This document shows positions 1 through 6,844 of a DNA stretch of 10,874 nt, one piece after another (the first letter of the stretch is position 1; every line of letters starts with the position of its first letter). A program made the translations under genes and the position numbers. The notes under the pieces are model-generated. The model saw nothing but the letters and a program-made list of their open reading frames with translations, did no database searches and was not told the origin of the DNA. Source of the stretch: JAKSCF01 sp028279945 (GTDB lineage: Bacteria; Bacillota; Clostridia; Peptostreptococcales; JAAYPU01); NCBI GenBank assembly GCA_028279945.1, contig JANQMT010000079.1, positions 1-10,874 of the forward strand, in the 5' to 3' direction.

Positions 1-456
1 ATTGATGAAACCGTAACCATGTTTATGATTTGGACAATGTCAATGGGATGGTGTACGGTTTATTGGGACAATGAGCATGCAGTATTGGAATTTGTGATGA
101 AAAAGATGCCCCACCGGTTCAAGCAAATTATGTACAACATTACAAATGTCATCGTAATAGTGATATCGATTGTCTATATTATGGGATCGAGAAACTTATT
201 TGCCATGCAGTTGAAGATGATACCTGTAGGAGGACTCCCTTTTCAAAAAGCATATTATTATGCATTGCCGGTTCTGGTTATGAGTATTATTATGCTGATT
301 TTAAGCGCTTATAAGACGATTGCATATATGATTACAGGTAATGGTAAATTGGTTGCACCGGTGCAGGAAGAAGACATAATCATTAAAGAACTTGAGGAAG
401 CCGGGTTAATGAAGCGGACTGAAAATGGAGGTGATTTTAATGAATGGCGTAATTGA
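1..456 (+). CDS. dctQ: TRAP transporter small permease DctQ, 5'-truncated
   Basis: This is the small membrane subunit of a tripartite ATP-independent periplasmic (TRAP) transporter, which drives solute uptake with an ion gradient together with DctM and a binding protein. The frame is open from base 1, so the gene starts upstream; 151 residues are visible. Counting from the first visible codon, hydrophobic segments lie at about 7-21, 47-62 and 84-104, consistent with the later helices of the four-helix DctQ fold. The HAVLEFVMKKMP stretch after the first visible helix resembles the loop found in this family. The stop at 454-456 overlaps the start of dctM by 17 bases, implying translational coupling. 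The family call rests mainly on the topology and on the adjacent DctM and DctP; the sequence of this subunit is poorly conserved. Confidence 0.88.
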   Translation: MDETVTMFMIWTMSMGWCTVYWDNEHAVLEFVMKKMPHRFKQIMYNITNVIVIVISIVYIMGSRNLFAMQLKMIPVGGLPFQKAYYYALPVLVMSIIMLILSAYKTIAYMITGNGKLVAPVQEEDIIIKELEEAGLMKRTENGGDFNEWRN

Positions 457-1741
457 TCCTTATCTAATGTTATATTTTATTGCATTTATAGTAATGATTT
501 TGCTTCAGGTTCCCATAAGTTATGCAATGGCAGCTTCCAGCCTTCTATATGCACTAATCAACCATCAAAATTTTGTTATGTTTGCTCAGAAAACTGCAAA
601 TTCATTTGCAGACTTTAATATGCTGGCACTTCCTGCATTCTTGTTTGTGGGTATTTTCATGAACGAAATAGGGCTGACCGATCGAATATTTGGAATGGCA
701 AAAAAATGGCTGGGACATTTGCCAGGAGGTCTTGCTCACTCCAATATTATGGCAAGCATGATCTTTGCCGGCATGTCCGGCTCAGCATTGGCAGATGCAG
801 GAGGATTAGGGACTATTGAAGTTAAGGCCATGACGGATGCGGGATATGATAAGAATTTTTCTATTGCCGTTACAGCCGCATCTGCGGGAATCGGTCCCAT
901 TATTCCACCAAGTATTAATTTTGTTGTATGGGCGTTTCTTTCCAAGACTTCCACATTGGCTATGTTTCAAGCCGGTATGGTTCCGGGGATTTGTATGGGA
1001 ATTGCTATGATGGCATGGGTGGTATTTGCAACAAAGAAGTTTAAAATCAAAGCCCCGGTTATTGAGCGATACAATTGGGGAGAAAGATTTAATGCTACTG
1101 TTCATGCTTTGCCTGCACTTGGGGGACCGGCAATTCTGGTTCTTGGGATTATGACAGGCATCTTTACGCCTACAGAATGTAGTGTTGTGGCAGCAGCCTA
1201 CTGCGTATTTCTCTCCATATGTTTGAAACGTTTTTCAATGGATATGTTAAAAAAAGCTTTGAAGGATACCCTTTCAAGTTCCGGTATGGCTATGGCTCTG
1301 TGTGCAACAGGCTTGATATTTAACTGGATGATTGTTACAAGTGGTTTAATGACTGCCATGACAAATTTTATGCTTGGATTGGGCAATCATATTTTAATAT
1401 TGCTTGTCCTTAACGGTATCCTTTTGTTTCTGGGATGTTTTATAGGATCCATGCAGATTTTGATTATGATAGCGCCTCTACTCATGAATATCGCCAATGG
1501 AATTGGAATGAGTTATGTTCAAATCGGTGTTATGGCAGTTCTTAATGTAACACTTGGACTGATAACACCGCCTATGGCTCCTGCATTATTTGTAACTGCA
1601 AAAGCAACAGGCGGATCCTTTGATGCATCATTAAAATATACGGTTCAGTTTCTTATTCCGTTAATTATTACACTTATTATTGTTACTTTTTTTGAACCAC
1701 TTACCATGTGGTTACCCCGATTATTGGGGTCCATGTACTAA
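440..1741 (+). CDS. dctM: TRAP transporter large permease DctM
   Basis: This is the large permease of the TRAP transporter, which carries the transport path and ion coupling. The 433-residue length is normal for the family. The protein is hydrophobic throughout with many membrane segments. Family motifs include LPAFLFVGIFMNEIG (about 64-78), FAGMSGSALAD (109-119), the GPIIPPS loop (152-158) and a second, repeat-related LGLITPPMAPALFV loop near the C-terminus, reflecting the internal duplication of the IT superfamily. An in-frame ATG exists at 425, but ATG 440 is preferred because GGAGGTG at 427-433 lies six bases ahead of it and would fall inside the longer version. It overlaps dctQ by 17 bases and is followed 24 bases later by dctP, so the three probably form one operon. 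Substrate cannot be read from this subunit. Confidence 0.95.
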   Translation: MNGVIDPYLMLYFIAFIVMILLQVPISYAMAASSLLYALINHQNFVMFAQKTANSFADFNMLALPAFLFVGIFMNEIGLTDRIFGMAKKWLGHLPGGLAHSNIMASMIFAGMSGSALADAGGLGTIEVKAMTDAGYDKNFSIAVTAASAGIGPIIPPSINFVVWAFLSKTSTLAMFQAGMVPGICMGIAMMAWVVFATKKFKIKAPVIERYNWGERFNATVHALPALGGPAILVLGIMTGIFTPTECSVVAAAYCVFLSICLKRFSMDMLKKALKDTLSSSGMAMALCATGLIFNWMIVTSGLMTAMTNFMLGLGNHILILLVLNGILLFLGCFIGSMQILIMIAPLLMNIANGIGMSYVQIGVMAVLNVTLGLITPPMAPALFVTAKATGGSFDASLKYTVQFLIPLIITLIIVTFFEPLTMWLPRLLGSMY

Positions 1742-1765
1742 ATATATTAAAGAGGAGGGTTACAT

Positions 1766-2794
1766 ATGAAAAAAACACTTAACATGATGCTAGTTCTTTT
1801 ATGCTTAATGCTTATATTTTCGGGTTGTAGTTCATCTGGAGGGGATGCTTCCAATGAAGGTGATGTTCCAGAAGCAAAAGCAAGAGTTGTTAAATTTGGT
1901 AATGCAGGTGCAATTGGTGAGCCGGCACCTGAAGCGTGTCAGATGTTCTGCGATTTAGCAAATGAGGCACTTGAAGGTCAGTTTGTTTTTGAATTTTATC
2001 CTGCAGAGCAGCTGGGAAATGAAGGCACTATGATGGAAAATCTTCAGGTGGATCTTCAGCAGGGTATGATGTGTTCTCTTGATTCGCTGGCAGCATATGC
2101 TCCTGATATTAACATTCTTTCTATGGCATTCGCATTCGAATCCAGCGAACATATGTTAAATTATTTACATTCTGACGTATCCGAGCCAATTTGGACTAAG
2201 TTAGAAGACAATGGGTTCCATATGGTGAATTTTGAATTTCAGAAAAATCCACGTATTTTCTTCTCCAAAAAACCACTTTATTCACCGGCAGATATGGTAG
2301 GTATGAAATATCGTATACCAAATCTTCCCATCTTTGAAAAGAATGCACTTGCAATGGGTGCAACTCCAACTGTTGTTGCTTGGAGCGAATATCCATTTGC
2401 GCTGATGCAGGGAGTTGTAGACGGTGGTGAGTGTTCAAAAGATTCTTATAAGAGTGCGGGGCTTTTTGAATCTGCAAAATATGTGTCGGAAGTTGATTAT
2501 GCTTATCCGGTTGAATGTGTTATCTTTTCTAAACAGTTTTGGGACAGCATAACTCAAGAACAGCAAGAGATAATTAGTAACTGTGTAGACCAGGCAGCAG
2601 AACAATATAATAAAACCATCAAGCAAAAATGGGAAACCGATAAAGAATGGCTTATTAATGAAGGTGAAGTTACCTTTGTTGACATTGATCGTCAGGCGTT
2701 TTTAGATGCAGCGGCTCCATTAGCGGATGAACTTGAAGCAGAGGGATTTTTCGATACAGAAGACCTTTATAATAAGGTACAGCAGTTTAAATAA
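1766..2794 (+). CDS. dctP: TRAP transporter substrate-binding lipoprotein DctP
   Basis: This is the extracytoplasmic solute receptor of the TRAP system. The 342-residue protein begins with a lipoprotein signal (charged MKK, hydrophobic 5-17, then FSG before Cys21), so it is probably lipid-anchored on the outer face of a single membrane; the Phe at -3 is not the commonest lipobox residue. A Ser/Gly/Asp-rich linker follows. The core carries DctP hallmarks: YPAEQLGNE (78-86), KNPRIFFSKKPLYSPADMVGMKYRIP (160-185) and WSEYPFALMQGVVDGGE (206-222). Arg183 matches the near-invariant arginine that salt-bridges a substrate carboxylate in SiaP-like receptors, so an anionic ligand is expected. The RBS AGAGGAGGG (1751-1759) supports ATG 1766. 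Placing the receptor after dctQM is a less common order. A link to the downstream Amadori-type enzymes is inferred from proximity. Confidence 0.95.
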   Translation: MKKTLNMMLVLLCLMLIFSGCSSSGGDASNEGDVPEAKARVVKFGNAGAIGEPAPEACQMFCDLANEALEGQFVFEFYPAEQLGNEGTMMENLQVDLQQGMMCSLDSLAAYAPDINILSMAFAFESSEHMLNYLHSDVSEPIWTKLEDNGFHMVNFEFQKNPRIFFSKKPLYSPADMVGMKYRIPNLPIFEKNALAMGATPTVVAWSEYPFALMQGVVDGGECSKDSYKSAGLFESAKYVSEVDYAYPVECVIFSKQFWDSITQEQQEIISNCVDQAAEQYNKTIKQKWETDKEWLINEGEVTFVDIDRQAFLDAAAPLADELEAEGFFDTEDLYNKVQQFK

Positions 2795-2807
2795 GATAGT
2801 AAATAAT

Positions 2808-2884
2808 TAGCGAGATACCGCAGGGGTTCTCACAGTAGAGGATGAGAATTTCTTTAACTGAGAAAATTCCTGCGCTATTTTTTT
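2808..2884 (+). terminator. Bipartite hairpin and T7 tract between dctP and the kinase gene
   Basis: CGCAGG (2819-2824) pairs with CCTGCG (2869-2874) and TTCTCA (2827-2832) pairs with TGAGAA (2859-2864), followed by seven T (2878-2884). This is the form of an intrinsic terminator and would separate transporter from enzyme transcription. A second TGAGAA copy at 2843-2848 could compete for TTCTCA, and GAATTT (2846-2851) could pair with AAATTC (2864-2869), so alternative folds are possible. TAGCG (2808-2812) can also pair with CGCTA (2873-2877). I recognise no known riboswitch class here and no convincing promoter between it and the kinase gene. Confidence 0.7.
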
Positions 2885-2906
2885 AAAAAAACAAGTTTAT
2901 GGAAAT

Positions 2907-2912
2907 GGGGGG
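2907..2912 (+). promoter_or_regulatory. Ribosome binding site fixing the TTG start of the kinase
   Basis: The run GGGGGG lies seven bases ahead of TTG 2920. No ATG or GTG near this point gives a family-like N-terminus, whereas TTG starts the protein at the first beta strand (VKVLGIGDN), as in FrlD. Confidence 0.6.
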
Positions 2913-2919
2913 TACATAA

Positions 2920-3822
2920 TTGGTTAAAGTATTAGGCATTGGAGATAATGTGTGTGACGTATATTTGAATACAAATATGATGTATCCAGGCGGACAGGCT
3001 CTAAATTTTTCTGTATACGCAAAACAGCTCGGAGTGGATAGTGAGTACCTTGGGGTTTTCGGTGAGGATGCTGTTGCAGAGTACATACAGGAAACATTAG
3101 ATAAAAAAGAAATCGGATGGTCTCGCTGCAGACATTATCCTGGTGAAAACGGTTTTGCACAGGTCACAATTGTAGATGGTGACCGTGTGTTCAAAGGAAG
3201 TAACAGAGGGGGCGTTTTACAAGGTCACTATCTTGAGCTTAATCAGGATGATTTGGATTATATTAAGGAATTTACGATTGTCCATACCAGCAATAATTCT
3301 TTTTTTGATGCTCAGCTGCCGAAGTTAAAGAATTTGAGTCCTTTAATATCCTATGACTTTTCAGTTCAATGGAATGAGGAAGATCGAATTAAACGTGTTT
3401 CTCCGTTTATAGATTTTGCTTTCCTTTCTTGCAGTGACATGTCTGAGGAAGAAGCAAAGGAACTTTGTCTTAAGATTCATGATGAAGGTTGCGGCGTGAT
3501 AACTGCAACACGAGGGAGTAAAGATACCGTTGTTTATGATGGAACACGATTCTATAAGCAACAGCCCAATTATGTAAGGGCAGTTGATACGATGGGAGCA
3601 GGTGATTCATTTGCAGCTTGTATGCTGATTAAGATAGCAGAAGGAATAGAAAAAGACGGAATAGAAAAATGGCATAACAGCGTATACCGAGAGAATGTTT
3701 TGCCAGATGCATTAGAGGATGCAGCAGCATTTGCGTCAACAACCTGTCTGGTTAATGGTGCTTTTGGCTGCGGCGTTAAGGTTCCCGAAAGCATAAGAGC
3801 ACGTGTTTTGGAGGAATTTTGA
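2920..3822 (+). CDS. frlD: PfkB-family kinase, fructoselysine 6-kinase (FrlD)-like
   Basis: This is a ribokinase/PfkB-fold sugar kinase, 300 residues with a TTG start. It follows E. coli FrlD closely as I recall that sequence: GIGDNVCDVY at the N-terminus (6-15), the PGGQALN sugar-binding segment (23-29), DGDRVF (86-91), YDFS..W (145-151), FIDFAF (163-168) and the C-terminal DTMGAGDSF signature (223-231), with GAGDS forming the anion hole and Asp229 as catalytic base. FrlD uses ATP to phosphorylate C6 of the fructosyl moiety of fructoselysine, making it ready for deglycation. Relative to FrlD there is about 18 extra residues at 243-260 after the signature. The stop codon overlaps the epimerase start (TGATG), so the two are coupled. 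A related Amadori or ketosamine substrate is possible; the FrlD-type subfamily is more secure than the exact substrate. Confidence 0.88.
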   Translation: MVKVLGIGDNVCDVYLNTNMMYPGGQALNFSVYAKQLGVDSEYLGVFGEDAVAEYIQETLDKKEIGWSRCRHYPGENGFAQVTIVDGDRVFKGSNRGGVLQGHYLELNQDDLDYIKEFTIVHTSNNSFFDAQLPKLKNLSPLISYDFSVQWNEEDRIKRVSPFIDFAFLSCSDMSEEEAKELCLKIHDEGCGVITATRGSKDTVVYDGTRFYKQQPNYVRAVDTMGAGDSFAACMLIKIAEGIEKDGIEKWHNSVYRENVLPDALEDAAAFASTTCLVNGAFGCGVKVPESIRARVLEEF

Positions 3823-4658
3823 TGAGAATTTCTAAGAATCGTTTTGCATTAGGAAGCTATCAATATATGCGTTACCCGCTGGATTATTTTTTAGATACGG
3901 CAGTGATGTTAGGCATTGGACATGTAGAACTTTGGGCAGCAGCTCCTCATTTGTGTTTGGATGTGATGGATGAAAAATCGTTGCGAATTATTAAAAATCA
4001 ATTGCAGGAAAGAGAGCTATCTGTGGTTTGTATTACACCTGAACAATGTTCATATCCGGTAAATATTGCTGCAGAGGAACAAGCCCTTCGAAGATTTAGT
4101 ATCAATATACTCTGTATTGCCATAGATGTTGCTGCTGAACTGGAAAGTTCTATGGTACTTGTTACAGCAGGATGCGGCTATTTTAATCATTCTAAAGATG
4201 ATGCATGGAGACGTGCATCCGATTCTCTCAAATACCTTGCAAAGACGGCTCATAGGAAAGGTATAAAGCTGGTATTGGAAACATTGACACCTCTTTCTTC
4301 AAATATTGTCAATACGCCTTTACAACAGATGAAAATGCTTTCGGAGATGCCATCGGAAACGATGACAGCTATGTTGGACATCGGCCAGATGGTTTATATG
4401 AATCAGACCATAGAGGATTATCAAAATATCTTAGGTAAAGAGCTTTCTCATGTCCACCTGCATGATTCATATCCGTCAATACATATGGCTCTTGGAGATG
4501 GGAAACAGCCAATACCAGAATATTTGAGACTTCTGGAAAAAGGGGAATACCAAGGGTTTTACTCATTTGAATGTAATGATTTGTGTTATAGGGAAAAGCC
4601 AAGAGAGGCTGATAAAAAAAACCTGGAGTACCTTAAAAAATGCAATATCTTAATATAA
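3822..4658 (+). CDS. frlC: Sugar phosphate isomerase/epimerase, fructoselysine 3-epimerase (FrlC)-like
   Basis: This is a 278-residue TIM-barrel protein of the xylose-isomerase-like AP endonuclease 2 superfamily. It shares with E. coli FrlC the segments HVELW.A.PH (34-43), ITPEQCSYP (71-79), LETLTPLSSNIV (152-163), MLDIGQM (184-190), HVHLHD (210-215) and the terminal YSFE (247-250). Glu153, Asp186, His212 and Glu250 are in the positions of the divalent-metal ligands. FrlC interconverts fructoselysine and psicoselysine, allowing the C3 epimer to enter the same pathway. ATG 3822 is chosen over the in-frame TTG at 3819 because GGAGGA (3810-3815) lies at better spacing; the ATG shares one base with the kinase TGA. 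Its place directly after a FrlD-like kinase strengthens the call over a generic sugar isomerase, although the amine partner may differ from lysine. Confidence 0.85.
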   Translation: MRISKNRFALGSYQYMRYPLDYFLDTAVMLGIGHVELWAAAPHLCLDVMDEKSLRIIKNQLQERELSVVCITPEQCSYPVNIAAEEQALRRFSINILCIAIDVAAELESSMVLVTAGCGYFNHSKDDAWRRASDSLKYLAKTAHRKGIKLVLETLTPLSSNIVNTPLQQMKMLSEMPSETMTAMLDIGQMVYMNQTIEDYQNILGKELSHVHLHDSYPSIHMALGDGKQPIPEYLRLLEKGEYQGFYSFECNDLCYREKPREADKKNLEYLKKCNILI

Positions 4659-4669
4659 ATAATAAGAAC

Positions 4670-4696
4670 TTGACACTAATTTATAAATGATATACT
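4670..4696 (+). promoter_or_regulatory. Probable sigma-A promoter for the hyuA-hyuB-deglycase operon
   Basis: A perfect -35 TTGACA (4670-4675) is followed by TATACT (4691-4696) with a TG one base upstream (4688-4689, extended -10). The spacer is 15 bp. An overlapping TACTAT at 4693-4698 gives a 17-bp spacer instead. It lies just after the epimerase stop, so hyuAB and the deglycase can be expressed independently of the kinase pair. Confidence 0.7.
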
Positions 4697-4722
4697 ATAT
4701 AAAATATGTACTATAACATCAT

Positions 4723-4742
4723 ATAACATTATATAATGTTAT
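4723..4742 (+). promoter_or_regulatory. Perfect 20-bp palindrome, candidate operator before hyuA
   Basis: ATAACATTATATAATGTTAT is identical to its reverse complement. It lies about 27 bases downstream of the -10 box and before the hyuA RBS, a position suited to a repressor. ATAACAT also occurs ten bases upstream at 4713-4719, giving a helically phased extra half-site. The nearby GntR/HutC regulator is the obvious candidate ligand, but this is an inference. Confidence 0.6.
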
Positions 4743-4755
4743 TGAAAAGGAAAAC

Positions 4756-4761
4756 GAGGTG
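4756..4761 (+). promoter_or_regulatory. Ribosome binding site choosing ATG 4768 for hyuA
   Basis: GAGGTG lies six bases ahead of ATG 4768. The longer in-frame GTG start at 4759 overlaps this site and is therefore rejected; ATG 4777 would place it too far away. Confidence 0.65.
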
Positions 4762-4767
4762 ACTTAT

Positions 4768-6843
4768 ATGGCGTATATGATAGGGGTTGATGTTGGAGGG
4801 ACCTTTACCGATTTTTCAGTTTTTAATAAGGAGACAGGAGAGCTGTTTAATTATAAGGATAGTTCAACACCAGAAGATCCTTCTAAAGCAATTGTCAGAG
4901 GCGTAGAAGATATTCTTAGAATGAAAGAGACAAAAGCAGATGAAGTCTGTTACCTTGCCCACGGAACTACTGTTGGAACAAACGCTCTTATTGAAAAAAA
5001 AGGTGCAAGACTTGCATTGATTACAACAAAAGGATTTAAAGATTTAATGGAAATTGGTAACCAACGCCGACCATCGCTATATGATTTACAAGCACAAAAA
5101 CCATTTTCATTGATACCATCCGGTCTTAATTGCGAAGTCACAGAGCGCATCTTACACGATGGTTCTATTGAAACCCCTTTGAATGATCAAGAAGTTCGTG
5201 ATGTTGTTCGCACCTTAAAATACAAAGGCGTGCAGTCTATTGCAGTTTGTACTTTGTTCTCTTTTATTAATCCTATTCATGAAGAGCAAATTGAAAAGAT
5301 TATTAATGAAGAATTCCCTGAAGCATATGTTACGGTTTCCAGTAAATTAGCACCTGAGTTCCGTGAATATAGTCGAATGAGTACGACGGTGCTCAATAGC
5401 TATTTGGGCCCTATTATGGGAAAGTATGTTCATAATTTTCAGCATTCCATTCGTGATCTTGGTATTCAAGTTGAACCATATATAACTCAGTCTAATGGAA
5501 GTATTATTTCAATAAAAGAAACCATTGACTGTCCAATAAAGACGGCGGTTTCCGGTCCAAGTGCCGGCGTTATAGCAGCGGCATACGTTGGAAAACAATG
5601 TGAAGCAGATAAAATTATTACATTTGACATGGGTGGGACCAGCGCAGATATCAGCCTGATTGAAAATTACATACCGCAGATATCTAATGAACGTGATGTT
5701 GAAGGATACCCGGCGCGTATACCGATGATAAATATTATTACAATTGGTGCCGGCGGTGGTTCAATAGCTCAGATAGATGAAGGCGGTGCACTCAAGGTTG
5801 GGCCAAAGAGTGCGGGTGCTACTCCCGGACCGGCTTGTTATGGCCGTGGAGGGACTTTACCCGTGGTTACGGATGCAAACATTGCAGCCGGAAAGCTGAA
5901 TCAAAAACGAATTCTTGGCGGTCGTATGGAAGTCTACTTAGATAAGGCTTACAAGGCGTTGGATGAGAATATTTGCGCCAATAGTAATTTGACGAGAGAT
6001 GAAGCGGCAAACGGAATTATTACAGTTGTTAATTCTAATATGATTCGTGCTATCCGCAGCGTATCCGTAGAGAAGGGTTATGATGTGCGAGAATTTAGTT
6101 TGATGGCATTTGGAGGCGCAGGGCCATTACATGCATGTGAGGTAGCTGAAGAATTGGGAATTTGCGAAGTGCTTATTCCGCCTTCTCCGGGAACACTTTG
6201 TTCCTTAGGATTGTTGCTGGCTGATACGAAGTTTGACCTTTCACGTACCATGATTCTTAAAGGTGAAGAAAATAATATGGATGAGTTTAACAAACAGTTT
6301 GATAATATGGTTGCACAGGGGACAGAACTCCTTGATCGAGAAGGTGTTCAAGAGGAAAGACGTTATTTTGAATTTTCTATTGATATGCGTTATCATAGGC
6401 AAAATTTTGAACTTAATATACCAATTTTAACAGGAAAAATAGATGCCGATATATTGAAACAAGCAATTGCAGACTTTCATACTGAGCATAAGCGGAGTTA
6501 TGGCTACTGCAATGAAAATGCGGTTGTTCAGTTTGTCAGTTATCGTATATCCGCAATTGGTAAGATTGATAAGCCGGAAATGGTTCCGGAGGAGTTGCAT
6601 CCGGAGATACCCGTACCCGAACAAATTGAGATAAGAAATGTTTTATTCCAGCAGCAAAAGGAATATATTAAAACGCCGGTATATAACCGTACAGACTTTG
6701 TACCAGGGCAAAAGATTGAAGGTCCATGCATTGTGGAGCAAATGGACACCACAGTGGTTGTTCCTATGAGATGGACCATTCATGTAGATGCCTATAAGAA
6801 TCTGAAGATTCAATATTCATCTTTAGAAAAAGAGGTGAAGTGA
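4768..6843 (+). CDS. hyuA: Hydantoinase/oxoprolinase subunit A (HyuA family)
   Basis: This is a 691-residue ATP-binding subunit of the hydantoinase/5-oxoprolinase/acetone carboxylase family, which uses ATP to activate a lactam, imide or ketone carbonyl. The N-terminal domain (about 4-180) starts with the ASKHA-fold phosphate loop IGVDVGGTFTD (5-15). The main domain (about 195-480) contains the second nucleotide-binding motif FDMGGTSADIS (286-296), GAGGGSIAQID (327-337), GPKSAGATPGPACYG (345-359) and AFGGAGPLHA. A C-terminal domain follows, ending with the VEQMDTTVVVP region. Length and motifs fit split-type HyuA proteins rather than the fused eukaryotic 5-oxoprolinase. It is followed at one base by hyuB. 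Known family substrates include 5-oxoproline, hydantoins and N-methylhydantoin; sequence alone does not tell which applies. It lies among Amadori-degrading genes, which is unusual. Confidence 0.93.
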   Translation: MAYMIGVDVGGTFTDFSVFNKETGELFNYKDSSTPEDPSKAIVRGVEDILRMKETKADEVCYLAHGTTVGTNALIEKKGARLALITTKGFKDLMEIGNQRRPSLYDLQAQKPFSLIPSGLNCEVTERILHDGSIETPLNDQEVRDVVRTLKYKGVQSIAVCTLFSFINPIHEEQIEKIINEEFPEAYVTVSSKLAPEFREYSRMSTTVLNSYLGPIMGKYVHNFQHSIRDLGIQVEPYITQSNGSIISIKETIDCPIKTAVSGPSAGVIAAAYVGKQCEADKIITFDMGGTSADISLIENYIPQISNERDVEGYPARIPMINIITIGAGGGSIAQIDEGGALKVGPKSAGATPGPACYGRGGTLPVVTDANIAAGKLNQKRILGGRMEVYLDKAYKALDENICANSNLTRDEAANGIITVVNSNMIRAIRSVSVEKGYDVREFSLMAFGGAGPLHACEVAEELGICEVLIPPSPGTLCSLGLLLADTKFDLSRTMILKGEENNMDEFNKQFDNMVAQGTELLDREGVQEERRYFEFSIDMRYHRQNFELNIPILTGKIDADILKQAIADFHTEHKRSYGYCNENAVVQFVSYRISAIGKIDKPEMVPEELHPEIPVPEQIEIRNVLFQQQKEYIKTPVYNRTDFVPGQKIEGPCIVEQMDTTVVVPMRWTIHVDAYKNLKIQYSSLEKEVK

Positions 6844-6844
6844 G

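Noticed and set aside
736..1105. Overlapping minus-strand open frames inside dctM
   Set aside because: They are antisense shadows of a conserved membrane protein, with no ribosome binding site or family features.
2851..2869. CodY-like box (GAGAAAATT) before the kinase gene
   Set aside because: One half matches the CodY consensus but the other half differs at most positions; it is better explained as part of the hairpin.
4759..4767. GTG 4759 as hyuA start, three codons longer
   Set aside because: It overlaps the GAGGTG ribosome binding site, which is correctly spaced for ATG 4768.
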